Positions 1-9,874 are shown, counted from the first letter of the stretch. The stretch is DNA of 64,000 nt from an uncultured Erythrobacter sp. (GCA_947488085.1 CANKYI010000001.1:1311928-1375927); one strand, 5' to 3'. A program made the numbers and translations. The notes: generated from the letters alone by a model not told the origin.

Positions 1-60
1 GCTTCTTCTTGAGAGAGCACTGGCTGCGACCCCTGCCCTCCCATTACAGTGGACAATCCG

Positions 61-693
61 TCATTTCTTGCCGCCGATCTTGGGCTCCTCACCCTTCATC
101 AACCGCCCAATATTCTCCCGATGGAGATAGATGATGAGCAGTGCAATCGCGGCCAGAACGGGGAAAAACTGCGGATATCCAAACAAAGGTGCAGCGGCAG
201 CGGCAGCAACCACCGCAGCCATCCCAGCAAGCGAGGAAATGCGGAAAATCGCCAACATTCCGATCCAGACCGCCGCGTACGCTAGCCCCACCGGCCATGC
301 GAGGCCAAACGCAACGCCCGCATTGGTAGCAACGCCCTTACCACCCTTGAATTTAAGCCAGACGGGATAGCAATGCCCGATCACCGCCCCGCCCGCAGCG
401 AAGGCTTTCAACACGTCAGGATCCGTCGGAATATTGGTCTGCACCCCCATATCGTCGTAAAACGCGAAGGACAGGAAACCGGCCAAAAACACAGCCACAA
501 ACCCTTTGAGCAGGTCGAGCAACAATGTGCCCGCCGCTAGCCCCTTATTGCCCGTGCGCAGAACATTGGTCGCACCGATATTGCCACTGCCAATATCGCG
601 CACATCGCCGATCCCCGCCGCCTGTGTCAAAAGCAGACCAAAGGGGATTGAGCCGCATAAATAGCCCAAGATTGCAGCGAAAACTGGTTCCAT
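61..693 (-). CDS. plsY: Glycerol-3-phosphate acyltransferase PlsY
   Basis: PlsY is an integral inner-membrane enzyme that moves an acyl group from acyl-phosphate to glycerol-3-phosphate, the first step of phospholipid synthesis. The 210-residue product has the family's normal length and strongly hydrophobic segments throughout. Its signature loops are visible: GSGNIGATN at residues 35-43, KGGKGVAT at 116-123 and HRENIGRL near 191. The ATG at 693 follows an AAGGGGA ribosome-binding site. It is divergent from the glutamate racemase gene, and about 80 bp between them must hold both promoters. Confidence 0.96.
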   Translation of the reverse strand: MEPVFAAILGYLCGSIPFGLLLTQAAGIGDVRDIGSGNIGATNVLRTGNKGLAAGTLLLDLLKGFVAVFLAGFLSFAFYDDMGVQTNIPTDPDVLKAFAAGGAVIGHCYPVWLKFKGGKGVATNAGVAFGLAWPVGLAYAAVWIGMLAIFRISSLAGMAAVVAAAAAAPLFGYPQFFPVLAAIALLIIYLHRENIGRLMKGEEPKIGGKK

Positions 694-814
694 TAGGTCC
701 CCTTGGCCGAACCACTCGGCTTTCCTTTTCTGCGTGCCTAAGTAATAGACCGCGCCACCACAAGTTCACATGTAAGCGAAAACAGTCATTTCCGACGCAT
801 CTGCCCCCATTCTG

Positions 815-1603
815 TTGTTCGATACCGGCGTTGGCGGGCTGACCGTCTATGACGCTGTGCGGGTGCAGATGCCGGACGCACCGGTGATCTTCGCCGCCGA
901 CTATGCCGGTATGCCCTATGGGACGAAAACCGAGCCACAGGTCGCCGCGCGCGTTGCTGGATTGCTGGGTCGGATGTGCGAGCGGTATCAGCCGCGCCTC
1001 GCCTGCATCGCCTGCAACACGGCCAGCACAATTGCGCTTGGCATGGTGCGTGAGGTGCTGGAAATACCGATAGTCGGCACCGTTCCTGCGATTAAGCCAG
1101 CGGCGATGGACAACCATTCGACCGTGATCGGATTGCTCGGCACCCAGGCAACCATCCGTCAACAATATGTCGATGATCTGGAGCGGGACTTTGCAAACGG
1201 GAAAACCCTGTTGCGCCACGCCGCCCCTGACTTAGTGGATGAGGCAGAGAACAAATTGCGCGGCAAACCGGTCAATCGCGATGTGCTTAAAGCGGCATTA
1301 GAGGGGCTGGAGAATCAGGAAAAAGGGTTGTGGCTCGATTCGATCGTGCTGGGCTGCACGCATTTCCCGCTATTGAAAGACGATCTGATGGATGTCGCGG
1401 TGTTCGACATGGGACTTTCACCCGATCTGCGATTTGTCGATGGATCAGAAGGGATCGCGCGGCGCATTGCAGACCGGTTGGATGGTCAGGAATTCGCGAA
1501 ATCTGGCCCGAACCGCTTCGTTGTGACAGGTACGGTGGAGGTCACAAAGGGCCTTGAGGCGACATTGTCCGAGCGCGGCTTTGGCACGCCTGAGCCATTC
1601 TAA
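815..1603 (+). CDS. murI: Glutamate racemase MurI (start uncertain)
   Basis: MurI interconverts L- and D-glutamate in the cytoplasm to supply D-Glu for peptidoglycan. Counting from the TTG at 815, the DTGVGG loop lies at residues 3-8 and the two catalytic cysteines are Cys67 (CNTAS) and Cys181 (GCTHFPL), so the enzyme body is complete. The start is odd. In this frame an ATG at 770 is followed at once by TAA at 773, and no ATG or GTG occurs between that stop and the conserved loop. Homology would continue upstream (SDASAPILL before FDTGVGG), so initiation at the TTG (815), CTG (812) or ATT (788) is possible. No good Shine-Dalgarno is seen before any of them. Function is certain, the start is not. 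Confidence 0.9.
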   Translation: MFDTGVGGLTVYDAVRVQMPDAPVIFAADYAGMPYGTKTEPQVAARVAGLLGRMCERYQPRLACIACNTASTIALGMVREVLEIPIVGTVPAIKPAAMDNHSTVIGLLGTQATIRQQYVDDLERDFANGKTLLRHAAPDLVDEAENKLRGKPVNRDVLKAALEGLENQEKGLWLDSIVLGCTHFPLLKDDLMDVAVFDMGLSPDLRFVDGSEGIARRIADRLDGQEFAKSGPNRFVVTGTVEVTKGLEATLSERGFGTPEPF

Positions 1604-1770
1604 AGCTGCAATTCATTCGCAAAGATCGCTGTTTTCAATCGCGCTCAGCCTGATTAAAAGCTCGCGGAAACTTATCGGCCATCAGGGGGTTGTATGGTCT
1701 GTGAAACCTTGGATTTGGACGTCAAGAGCCCATTGAAATGGGCCGTCTGCATCAAAAAGCGTGAGAGCCC

Positions 1771-2991
1771 GTGAATTACGACCAAATCTTTGATCAGGCG
1801 ATAGACCGGCTGCATGAAGAAGGCCGCTACCGCGTATTTATCGACATTATGCGCAACAAGGGGTCCTACCCCAACGCCCGGTGCTTCCATGGACATAACG
1901 GGCCAAAGCCGATCACTGTGTGGTGCTCCAACGATTACCTCGCCATGGGTCAGCACGACGTTGTGATTGGGGCGATGGAACATGCGCTGCACGATGTTGG
2001 CGCGGGTTCCGGTGGCACGCGCAATATTGGCGGCAATACGCATCTGCACGTTGAGTTGGAGCGGGAACTGGCGGATCTGCACGGCAAGGACACCGCTCTG
2101 CTGTTCACGTCGGGCTATGTTTCGAACGATGCGACATTGTCGACGCTCGCAAAATTGCTGCCCGGCTGTGTGATTTTCTCCGATGAGTTGAACCATGCGA
2201 GCATGATCGCGGGCATCCGCAATTCGGGCTGTGAGAAACGCGTTTTCCGCCATAATGACTTGGCGCATCTCGAAGAGTTACTCGCAGCAGAAGACCCCGC
2301 GACGCCAAAACTGATCGCGTTTGAGAGCGTCTATTCGATGGATGGCGATGTCGCACCGATCCATGCGATTTGCGACCTCGCGGAAAAGTACAACGCGCTC
2401 ACTTACATCGACGAAGTTCACGCGGTTGGCATGTATGGCGAACGCGGCGGCGGTATTTCTGAGCGTGACAATGCCGCGCACCGTATCGACATTATCGAGG
2501 GGACGCTGGGCAAGGCTTTCGGCGTTATGGGCGGATACATCGCGGCAAGCACCAAAGTGGTTGACTGCATCCGCTCCTATGCGCCCGGATTTATCTTCAC
2601 CACCTCGCTCTCGCCCGTTCTGGTCGCGGGCGTTCTGGCATCGGTCAAACACCTGAAATCCAGCAATGTGGAGCGCAACGCGCAGCAACAGGCCGCCGCG
2701 ACGCTGAAACTAAAGTTCGCCGAAGCGGGCCTGCCCGTGATGGACAGCACCACGCATATCGTGCCGTTGATGGTCGGCGATCCCGCGCGAGCCAAGAAGA
2801 TCAGCGACATCTTGCTGGCTGAATACGGCGTCTATGTGCAGCCAATCAATTACCCCACCGTGCCGCGCGGCACAGAGCGCCTGCGCTTCACCCCCGGACC
2901 GCATCACTCCGAAGCGATGATGACCGAACTGACAGAGGCTCTGGTGGAGATTTGGGACCGGATGGAAATGGAGCTGGCCGAGGCAGCCTAA
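1771..2991 (+). CDS. hemA: 5-aminolevulinate synthase
   Basis: This PLP enzyme condenses glycine and succinyl-CoA to 5-aminolevulinate, the first committed step of haem and tetrapyrrole synthesis by the alphaproteobacterial (Shemin) route. The 406-residue protein has the typical length and opening ([14 protein letters not shown]), the [10 protein letters not shown] substrate loop at 77-86, DEVHAVG at 214-220 and the PLP lysine K248 in GTLGKAFG. The start is a GTG that matches the usual N-terminus of the family. It stands alone, with 167 bp upstream in which nothing else was recognised. No bacteriochlorophyll or photosystem genes are nearby, so it looks like the housekeeping copy. Confidence 0.97.
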   Translation: MNYDQIFDQAIDRLHEEGRYRVFIDIMRNKGSYPNARCFHGHNGPKPITVWCSNDYLAMGQHDVVIGAMEHALHDVGAGSGGTRNIGGNTHLHVELERELADLHGKDTALLFTSGYVSNDATLSTLAKLLPGCVIFSDELNHASMIAGIRNSGCEKRVFRHNDLAHLEELLAAEDPATPKLIAFESVYSMDGDVAPIHAICDLAEKYNALTYIDEVHAVGMYGERGGGISERDNAAHRIDIIEGTLGKAFGVMGGYIAASTKVVDCIRSYAPGFIFTTSLSPVLVAGVLASVKHLKSSNVERNAQQQAAATLKLKFAEAGLPVMDSTTHIVPLMVGDPARAKKISDILLAEYGVYVQPINYPTVPRGTERLRFTPGPHHSEAMMTELTEALVEIWDRMEMELAEAA

Positions 2992-3058
2992 AGGCGCTGG
3001 CTTGATGTTTCGCGCCTGATTGCGCACAATCTCTCTCAAACACCTTGGGAGAGGGAAT

Positions 3059-3916
3059 ATGGCGACCACATTCGACCGCGCGAAGCTAAACACCGGCACA
3101 CTCGATATCCGGCCGATGACGCCCGCAGTGGGTGCAGAAATCCTCAATATCGACCTTAGCGCGTCCGATATCGGTGATCGTATCTCCGAAATCCGCGCAG
3201 CTCTGCTTAAACACGGCGTGATCTTCTTTCGTGATCAGGAATTGACGCAGGAACAGCATATCGCCTTTGCGCGCCATTTTGGCGATCTGGAAGTGCACCC
3301 AGCCACACCCAAGGATCAGGCGAACCCAGAGGTTCTGCGTATCGCCCATGGACCAAAGAGCCGGGGGCAAGAGAATTACTGGCACTCCGATGTCACATGG
3401 CGCGCGGAACCCTCGCTTGGCTCCATCCTGCTGGCGCGCGAAGTGCCCGATGTTGGCGGGGACACCTGCTTTGCCAATATGCACCTCGCTTATGAGCGGC
3501 TCTCTGAGCAGATGAAGCGCTTTTGCGAGGGTATGACCGCGGTGCACGATATCTCCCGCGTGTTTGCCAAGCGAATGGGCAAAAGCCCGGAAGAATTGCA
3601 AAAGGATTACCCGATGGTGCGCCATCCGGTAATCCGCACTCATCCTGAGACGGGCGAGCGCGTGATTTATGTGAACACCGCCTTCACATCGCATATCGAG
3701 GGTTTATCGGCTGAGGAAAGCCGCTGGCTGCTCGCGCATCTCTACAAAACCGCGATGGATACAGAGGTGCAGTGCCGGTTCCGCTGGCAAGCAGGCTCCA
3801 TTGCGTTCTGGGACAATCGGGTCAGCCAGCATTTGGCTGTCTCAGACTACTTCCCCGCGCGCCGAGTTATGGAACGCGTGACGATCGCCGGTGATAAGCC
3901 GTATTTCGAGGCATAG
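3059..3916 (+). CDS. TauD/TfdA-family Fe(II)/2-oxoglutarate dioxygenase
   Basis: The protein belongs to the TauD/TfdA dioxygenases, which use 2-oxoglutarate and oxygen to hydroxylate substrates such as taurine or phenoxyacetates. The start at ATG 3059 is chosen for the GGGAGAGG site just upstream, giving 285 residues, the usual length. The iron triad is visible as H109-x-D111 (YWHSDVTW) and H258 (SQHLAV), followed by the 2-oxoglutarate-binding arginines near 268-269. The substrate cannot be read from the sequence, and no sulfonate transport genes adjoin it. The neighbouring nitroreductase may share transcription but lies 84 bp away. Confidence 0.88.
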   Translation: MATTFDRAKLNTGTLDIRPMTPAVGAEILNIDLSASDIGDRISEIRAALLKHGVIFFRDQELTQEQHIAFARHFGDLEVHPATPKDQANPEVLRIAHGPKSRGQENYWHSDVTWRAEPSLGSILLAREVPDVGGDTCFANMHLAYERLSEQMKRFCEGMTAVHDISRVFAKRMGKSPEELQKDYPMVRHPVIRTHPETGERVIYVNTAFTSHIEGLSAEESRWLLAHLYKTAMDTEVQCRFRWQAGSIAFWDNRVSQHLAVSDYFPARRVMERVTIAGDKPYFEA

Positions 3917-4000
3917 GCTGGCACCATTGCCGTAGCGTACTTTGCGCCCTGCCCACCTTGCGCTAGCTCTCTCATCGAAACAGATTCGGGAGACGAGTAA

Positions 4001-4693
4001 GTGTACGGCAACCCTGACCAGAAATATGATGAAGTTGTGCTGGGGCGCCGTTCGGTGCGTGGCTACCTAGATAAGCCCGTTCCGCAAAAGCTGATCGAAG
4101 AAGTGTTGGAGATGGCGATGCGCTCGCCCTCCTCGATGAACACGCAGCCCTATCACTTCCACGTGATCACTGGCGAGCCGCTGGACCGTATCCGCAAAGG
4201 TAACACCGAGCGTATCCTCGCAGGCGAGCCTGACAGCCGTGAATTCCGCAAAGGTCACCCCTTCCAAGGCGTCCATCGTGATCGCCAGGTTGGCTGCGCG
4301 ATCCAGCTGTTTGAAGCGATGGGCATTGGCCGCGATGACAAGGAAAAGCGCCAAGACTGGGTGCTGCGCGGATTTCGCCAATTCGACGCGCCCGTTTGTG
4401 TCATCATCACCTATGACAAAGAGCTGAGCGATGCGGATGACACCGTATTCGATTGCGGTGCGGTCACGACTGCAATGGTCAACGCGGCGTGGTCACGCGG
4501 GCTGGGTTGCGTGATCAACAGCCAAGGGATCATGCAAAGCCCGGTTGTGCGCGAACACGCCAGCATTCCGGACGATCAGGTGATCATGAAAGCAATCGCC
4601 ATGGGCTGGCCAGATGAAGAGTTCCCAGCGAACCCGGTAAAGATCACTCGCCGCGAAGTGTCAGAAGCCGCGCGGTTCGTCGGCTTCAACTAA
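4001..4693 (+). CDS. Nitroreductase-family flavoprotein
   Basis: A 230-residue member of the NfsA/NfsB nitroreductase superfamily, FMN-dependent NAD(P)H oxidoreductases acting on nitroaromatics, quinones or similar acceptors. The N-terminal RRSVRGYLDKPV and the MRSPSSMNTQPYHFHV segment form the FMN-phosphate site, and the C-terminal GLGCVINSQG and MGWPDEEFPAN segments fit the fold. The start is GTG at 4001, preceded by GGGAG. It ends 3 bp before the convergent desaturase stop. The physiological substrate is unknown. Confidence 0.88.
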   Translation: MYGNPDQKYDEVVLGRRSVRGYLDKPVPQKLIEEVLEMAMRSPSSMNTQPYHFHVITGEPLDRIRKGNTERILAGEPDSREFRKGHPFQGVHRDRQVGCAIQLFEAMGIGRDDKEKRQDWVLRGFRQFDAPVCVIITYDKELSDADDTVFDCGAVTTAMVNAAWSRGLGCVINSQGIMQSPVVREHASIPDDQVIMKAIAMGWPDEEFPANPVKITRREVSEAARFVGFN

Positions 4694-4696
4694 GCG

Positions 4697-5746
4697 TTAG
4701 GATACGGCTGCGGCTTCGCGGAATGTCATCATCCGGCCGCTGTCTTCGTCCCACAATGCTAGGTTCAGCGCTCGCAAGGATTGAAGCGCGGTGATGCGGT
4801 TGAAGCTCTGCATCTCCGGATGCGCCTTTAGCACCTCTGGCAAGCGGTAGAAGGGGACCCGGCTCGCAAGATGGTGGATGTGATGGATGCCGATATTGCC
4901 AGTGAACCACGCCATAGGCGCAGGCAGGTCGAGAAAGGTGGAGCCACCCAACGCCGCATCGTGGAACTGCCAGTCGGGCTTATTCTGCCAATAGGCGCCC
5001 TCAAACTGATGCTGCACATAGAACAGCCACACGCCGAGGCTCGCTGCGATTATGAGCGTCGGCAAATACACCAAAGCCACCGCCATTGGTGAAGTCAGTG
5101 CGGACAATCCGGCAAGGATTGAGACCGCAATCACCGTGGTCGCCATCGCACTCACCCAATAGGAACGCCCTTGATCCATCAAACCGATGGGCAGGCGATG
5201 CTGGATCAAAAACAGGTATGCCGGGCCGATAATCATCAGCAGTGCCGGGTGGCGATACAAGCGGTAGAAGACCCGGCGAAATGGGCTCAATTCGCGAAAC
5301 TCGCGCACCGTCAAAGTGTCGACATCACCATGCCCACGCGCGTCCAGATTGCCGGTGCCCGCGTGGTGCAGTGCATGATTGCGCCGCCAGCAAGCATAGG
5401 GCGTCAACGTCAAAACCCCGATGATGCGCCCAATCCAATCGCTGGTGGCGCTGCTTTTGAGAAACGATCCATGCCCGCAATCGTGTTGAACAATGAACAG
5501 CCGAAGCAGGAACAGAGCAGCGAGCGGAACCATAGCTAGCGCGAGGTAATACCCCGCATACACAGCCCAAAGAGTCAGCCCAAAAAGAACGCAATACGGA
5601 ACGAATGTGATCGCCAACTCAATAAAGCTGCGGACGCTTTTCGGCTTTGTAAAAGCGTTGAATTCCCGTGCCAGCTTTCGCGGATCAGGTCGGTCGCTAT
5701 GCGATCCCGGCTCAGGAATTTCACGCACATCTTGAAGTGGCGGCAC
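4697..5746 (-). CDS. Membrane fatty acid desaturase
   Basis: A di-iron acyl-lipid desaturase of the omega-6/delta-12 class that would introduce double bonds into membrane acyl chains. The three histidine boxes are present: HDCGH in the first third, HALHH about 40 residues later, and HHIHH near the C-terminus. Paired hydrophobic segments between them would place all boxes on the cytoplasmic side. At 349 residues it is of normal size. The start is a GTG at 5746 and no stronger in-frame start was seen upstream. The 280 bp between it and the next gene hold no recognisable feature. Confidence 0.9.
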   Translation of the reverse strand: MPPLQDVREIPEPGSHSDRPDPRKLAREFNAFTKPKSVRSFIELAITFVPYCVLFGLTLWAVYAGYYLALAMVPLAALFLLRLFIVQHDCGHGSFLKSSATSDWIGRIIGVLTLTPYACWRRNHALHHAGTGNLDARGHGDVDTLTVREFRELSPFRRVFYRLYRHPALLMIIGPAYLFLIQHRLPIGLMDQGRSYWVSAMATTVIAVSILAGLSALTSPMAVALVYLPTLIIAASLGVWLFYVQHQFEGAYWQNKPDWQFHDAALGGSTFLDLPAPMAWFTGNIGIHHIHHLASRVPFYRLPEVLKAHPEMQSFNRITALQSLRALNLALWDEDSGRMMTFREAAAVS

Positions 5747-6028
5747 AGGGGTCTCGCATGGGAATTACAGGGATAAAAGCGGAGGTTTTACAATGGACCA
5801 ACGTTGCGCGAGGAACCGCCGCTAGTCAATGCGTAGTCGGGTTGATCGATGAGTTGGTTGCTGGTTCCGCTGAGCGACTTGCAGTTGGTCGTCTTAGATC
5901 GCCTTTTGGACGACCACTATCGGGGCATGGTGGAGTGCCCGATTGACTATTCAGATGCCCCAATCACAAATCGTTCACCCACGCCCTCGCAGTTCCTGCG
6001 CCAGGCGAATCCCATGAGGTGATATCGG

Positions 6029-6904
6029 ATGAAACGCGCATCAGCAGCCCTTACAGCATTGCTCGCATCATTGGCCGTCGGGGTAAGCGGCCACGCGCAA
6101 GACTCTACCGACAAAGAGGCGCCCGAGCTCACTGGGCCGTATCTCGCCCAGACGCCGCCGGGCAATACCCCCGAACCTTTCGCCCCCGGCACGGTTACTT
6201 CAGATCGATGGGAGTATGGCGGGGTGTTTTCACCCGATATGAGCGAGTTTTACTTGCTCAAAGACGATGACGAAGGCGAGACCAGTTTCGTGGTCTTTGA
6301 ACAGCATGGTGATCGTTGGCGGGAGAGGCATATCTCTGAACGAGTGGGCCAACCCTACGTCTCCCCCGATGGCAATATGATGCATCTGGGCAGCCGGTTT
6401 ATGACCCGTACGGATACGGGATGGTCAGAGATACAAAGCCATGGCGGCGCATTTGAAGATTTCCGAATAATGCGCATGACATCGTCTTTAAGCGGCACCT
6501 ATTTCTTCGACGAAGTCGGAATGCCCGGCGGAAATGGTCGGATTCGATATTCGCGATTGGTCGATGGCACGCGCGAGGAACCACAATTGGTTAGCGACGC
6601 GGTCAACACCGGTGAAATGCTCGCCCATCCCTTTATCGCACCCGACGAATCCTACCTTCTATGGGACGGTCGCAAAGAAGGTGGATATGGTAGTTCCGAT
6701 ATCTATATCAGCTTCCGCCAGCCCAACGGCGATTGGGGCGACGCGATCAACCTTGGTGAGGCGATCAATACGCCCGCATGGGAAGCATCTGCCAGCGTGA
6801 CACCAGATGGGAAGTTCTTGTTCTTTCACCGCACGGTTAGCGAAGGCAACGTGGATATTTTCTGGGTCGATGCTCAGGTTATCGAGGATTTGCGTCCGGA
6901 ATAA
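6029..6904 (+). CDS. Exported PD40/TolB-type beta-propeller protein
   Basis: The 291-residue product starts with a signal peptide (about residues 1-23, cleaved after GHA) and continues with WD40-like PD40 blades. Repeated blade cores include GGVFSPDMSEFYL, QPYVSPDGNMMHL, FIAPDESYLLWDG and ASVTPDGKFLFF. Proteins of this type are periplasmic and usually mediate protein contacts or bind small ligands. No catalytic motif was recognised. It converges with the decarboxylase gene, only 2 bp apart. The role is unassigned. Confidence 0.75.
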   Translation: MKRASAALTALLASLAVGVSGHAQDSTDKEAPELTGPYLAQTPPGNTPEPFAPGTVTSDRWEYGGVFSPDMSEFYLLKDDDEGETSFVVFEQHGDRWRERHISERVGQPYVSPDGNMMHLGSRFMTRTDTGWSEIQSHGGAFEDFRIMRMTSSLSGTYFFDEVGMPGGNGRIRYSRLVDGTREEPQLVSDAVNTGEMLAHPFIAPDESYLLWDGRKEGGYGSSDIYISFRQPNGDWGDAINLGEAINTPAWEASASVTPDGKFLFFHRTVSEGNVDIFWVDAQVIEDLRPE

Positions 6905-6906
6905 CC

Positions 6907-8112
6907 CTACCGCAAGCTCACAACATTATCGCTCGCCTCGCGGCGGCGTGATCCGTCAAAGAGGCTCATCATGGGTTCGTCTTCGACCACTAGCACTTCG
7001 GCATCGCCAAATCCATTAAAGCCGGTCTTCATCGCCGCGCCATAGGCACCCAGCATGCCGATCTCGATATAGTCTCCTGCTTGGATATCGCCCGGCAACG
7101 GAAATGGGCCGGCCATGTAGTCCGCATCATCGCACGTAGGGCCGTAAAACGCGAAGTCCCCAAGAGGATCGCGCAGATCATCTTCAAGCGCAGCTACCGG
7201 GAAACGCCATGCAACATGCGCGGCATCATACAGCGCGCCATAGGCTCCATCATTGATGTAGAGTTCTGCCCCGCGCCGCTTTTCAACCTTCACGATCATG
7301 CTCGAATATTCCGCCGCCAGCGCCCTGCCCGGCTCACACCACAACTCGGCATTATAGGCGATCGGCAGCGCTTCGAAATGCTGGTGGATGATGGCGAAGT
7401 AATCCTCGAGCGGAGGCGGCTCCATATCGGGATAGATGCTGGGGAACCCGCCACCCACATCGATCATGTCAATCACAACGCTTGCCTGAGCAATGGCTGC
7501 GCGGGTCCGGTCGAGCGCTTGCACAAAGGCAAATGGCGACATCGCTTGGCTGCCCACATGGAAACAAATGCCCAGCCAGTCACAATGCTGGCGGGTCAGG
7601 TGCAGCAATTCGGGCAGATCAGTGAGGTCACAGCCAAACTTGCTAGCCAGTGACAGCTCGGAATATTCCGACGATACGCGCAAGCGCACCAACAGCCGCA
7701 GGTCACTTGCCGGTTCACCAGTTTCGGGATCGGAGCAGACCTCAACGATCTTCTCCAGCTCCTCGATCGAATCCAGCGTGAACGTCTTCACGCCATGCGT
7801 GAAATATGCCTCTTTGATCGCGCCACGCGTCTTGATCGGGTGCATAAAGCACAGCTCAGCATCAGGCAGGATACCGCGCACCAACCGAACCTCTGCGATA
7901 GAGGCAACATCGTAATGAGTGACGCCCGCATCCCACAGGATCTGGATCAGATCAGGCGCAGGATTTGCCTTCACCGCGTACAAAACCTTGCCGGGAAACT
8001 TGTCCGTAAAGTACGCAGCCGCCCGCCGCGCCGCATGCGGGCGGTTCAGGATCACCGGCTCATCAGGCGCTATCGCCTGGGCTACAGTCTTTGCGTCAGG
8101 ATAAATGTGCAA
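6907..8112 (-). CDS. Ornithine/lysine decarboxylase, fold III PLP type
   Basis: An alanine-racemase-fold decarboxylase, most like bacterial ornithine decarboxylases, that would make putrescine (or cadaverine) from ornithine (or lysine). Visible sites are the PLP lysine K48 in YAVKANP, the HVGSQ strand near 185-189, GGGF near 220-223 for phosphate binding, EPGR at 260-263, and the dimer-interface catalytic Cys327-Asp328 in PTCDDADYM. The 401-residue length is normal. Two further polyamine genes lie within 5 kb on the same strand, so it most likely feeds putrescine into the carboxyspermidine route to spermidine. Ornithine versus lysine preference is not decidable by eye. Confidence 0.9.
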   Translation of the reverse strand: MHIYPDAKTVAQAIAPDEPVILNRPHAARRAAAYFTDKFPGKVLYAVKANPAPDLIQILWDAGVTHYDVASIAEVRLVRGILPDAELCFMHPIKTRGAIKEAYFTHGVKTFTLDSIEELEKIVEVCSDPETGEPASDLRLLVRLRVSSEYSELSLASKFGCDLTDLPELLHLTRQHCDWLGICFHVGSQAMSPFAFVQALDRTRAAIAQASVVIDMIDVGGGFPSIYPDMEPPPLEDYFAIIHQHFEALPIAYNAELWCEPGRALAAEYSSMIVKVEKRRGAELYINDGAYGALYDAAHVAWRFPVAALEDDLRDPLGDFAFYGPTCDDADYMAGPFPLPGDIQAGDYIEIGMLGAYGAAMKTGFNGFGDAEVLVVEDEPMMSLFDGSRRREASDNVVSLR

Positions 8113-8280
8113 CTCAAGGGACCCCCAGAAGGTTTAGTTTCTGTCCACCGAAGTGGTTACGGGCTGCCTTGCGGTTTGTCCCTTGGGGCAGCGAGAGCGC
8201 GGCTATACTGATCCACCGCGCTTTCGCAATCAAAATCGCACAGGTCCAAGAAAGTTCCTGACCTAGCGTGAAAGAGGCCG

Positions 8281-8838
8281 TTAAAAGGCGATTTTGGGTG
8301 CCTGATCGACTGTGCCGCGCTCGCTATCATCAAGCTCGTTGAAATCGGCATTCTTGAAGCCCAGCGCGCCTGCAAACAGCACCGCAGGGAAATTCTCACG
8401 CGCGGTGTTGAACTGCGCAACAGCCGCATTCAAGGCACGGCGAGCAGCGGCCAGCTTGTCTTCAACATCGGCCAGCTCGCGCTGCAATTCCTGGAAATTG
8501 GCGGATGCTTTCAGGTCCGGATACGCCTCTCCCAGCGCCAGCAGGTTGTCGAGCGCGATCTTCAGTCCTTGCTCGCTGCCGCTGTCGGGGTTGCCTTTGG
8601 CGGCGGTGTTGCGCGCCTGAATAACCGCTTCGAGAGTGGTTGCCTCATGCCCCGCGTAACCTTTCACGGTTTCGACGAGATTGGGGATGAGATCGTGGCG
8701 TTGGCGCAATTGGGCATCAATATCGGCGGTACCCTGACGGACATTCTGCCGCAGCCCCACCAGATTGTTATAAATGCCAATGACGACAATCACGAGCAAA
8801 GCCGCAATGCCAAGACCAATCCAACCAAACATTCCCAT
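8281..8838 (-). CDS. LemA family protein
   Basis: A 185-residue LemA protein with one N-terminal membrane segment (about residues 4-22), the conserved YNNLVGLRQNV motif after it, and a long helical body containing RHDLIPNLVETVKGYAGHE. LemA proteins are membrane-anchored helical bundles without an assigned enzyme activity. It is divergent from a DUF3137 protein 73 bp away, a pairing often seen for LemA. Its placement inside the polyamine block is probably incidental. Confidence 0.92.
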   Translation of the reverse strand: MGMFGWIGLGIAALLVIVVIGIYNNLVGLRQNVRQGTADIDAQLRQRHDLIPNLVETVKGYAGHEATTLEAVIQARNTAAKGNPDSGSEQGLKIALDNLLALGEAYPDLKASANFQELQRELADVEDKLAAARRALNAAVAQFNTARENFPAVLFAGALGFKNADFNELDDSERGTVDQAPKIAF

Positions 8839-8911
8839 TTTTTCCGCCCCTCCTTTACCGAGCTATCATATATTAGCACTAAGAGGTTAAGAGAAAGGGC
8901 AGAGGGGACAC

Positions 8912-9874
8912 ATGCGCGCAGATATCCAAGGTTTAATGAGCGGAGAACTGGGAAGCTGGCTCGCTGACCAGCAAACCATGCGCGATGATGCCAAGGAAAA
9001 GGCGCATAATCGCTGGTTCTATGGCGGGATTGCTGCATTGCCCGTGCTGGCGGTGATTTGGTTTGGGCCGTGGTCGCTCGGCATGTTTGGGATCGCTTTG
9101 TCCTTTATTGTACTCTGCGGGGTCGGCGCATGGGGATATTCGCCGATTGCCGAGGCGAAAAAGACGATCAAGGTCGGCATCAACTCTGCCATCGCCCGGA
9201 ATTTGGGCATTTCCTACGACCATGACGTCGAACCGGGCAGCGAATATGAGGCGGCCAAGACATATGGCCTCGTGCCGGGCTGTGACCGGAGTTCTTTCGA
9301 AGATCGCTGGTTCGGCACGTTAGAAGGCCACGGCTTCAACCTATACGAAGCGCATCTGGAGGAACGCCGCGGCTCGGGCAAAAACCGCCGCTGGGTCACG
9401 GTGTTTCGTGGGGCATTGCTTCATATGGAATTTGGCCGCGACTTCCACTCCACCACTCTATTGCAGCGCAAGGGCAAACATAAGAAATGGTTTGGCCTAG
9501 GCGGGCGCAAGGATGCGGCGAATTTTGACGGGCACCGCTTGGCCTATGTCGATCAGGTGCACCCCGATTTCGAGGATGTGTTCGAGGTTTGGAGCGATGA
9601 TCAAGTCGAAGCGCGCGTGTTGATCCATCCCTCTTACATTGAGCATCTGGTCGCGCTGGAACGCGCGTTTAACGGCGATGCGGTGCGCGCTTTATTCAGC
9701 CGAGGCGAGGTTGTGCTGGCGGTGGAGAGTGGCAATCTGTTTGAAAGCGGATCCATGAACGCCGCCGAAGACGAAGCGCGCGTTGCCGAAGCATCGGAGC
9801 AATTCGGCGCGATGGCGCGGTTGGCGCTGGCGATCAATCAAAACGAACGCGGGCGCGTGGTCGGCAAAACCTAA
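8912..9874 (+). CDS. DUF3137 membrane protein
   Basis: A 320-residue protein with two transmembrane helices at about residues 34-75 and a soluble C-terminal DUF3137 domain containing YEAHLEERRGSGKNRRWVTV. Family members are commonly next to LemA and are of unknown function, and the arrangement here supports a joint membrane role. The GGCAGAGGGG run before ATG 8912 serves as ribosome-binding site. Its stop overlaps the convergent decarboxylase stop by 4 bp. Confidence 0.85.
   Translation: MRADIQGLMSGELGSWLADQQTMRDDAKEKAHNRWFYGGIAALPVLAVIWFGPWSLGMFGIALSFIVLCGVGAWGYSPIAEAKKTIKVGINSAIARNLGISYDHDVEPGSEYEAAKTYGLVPGCDRSSFEDRWFGTLEGHGFNLYEAHLEERRGSGKNRRWVTVFRGALLHMEFGRDFHSTTLLQRKGKHKKWFGLGGRKDAANFDGHRLAYVDQVHPDFEDVFEVWSDDQVEARVLIHPSYIEHLVALERAFNGDAVRALFSRGEVVLAVESGNLFESGSMNAAEDEARVAEASEQFGAMARLALAINQNERGRVVGKT

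Noticed and set aside
545..1219. Minus-strand 224-residue reading frame opposite murI
   Set aside because: Antisense shadow of a well-supported gene; composition is Arg/His/Cys-rich with no domain and no start context.
1771..2991. hemA as part of a photosynthesis gene cluster
   Set aside because: Many Erythrobacteraceae are phototrophs, but no bch, crt, puf or puh gene is seen around it.
5668..5946. Plus-strand 92-residue frame over the desaturase 5' end and the following gap
   Set aside because: Half of it is antisense to the desaturase, no ribosome-binding site and no family resemblance.
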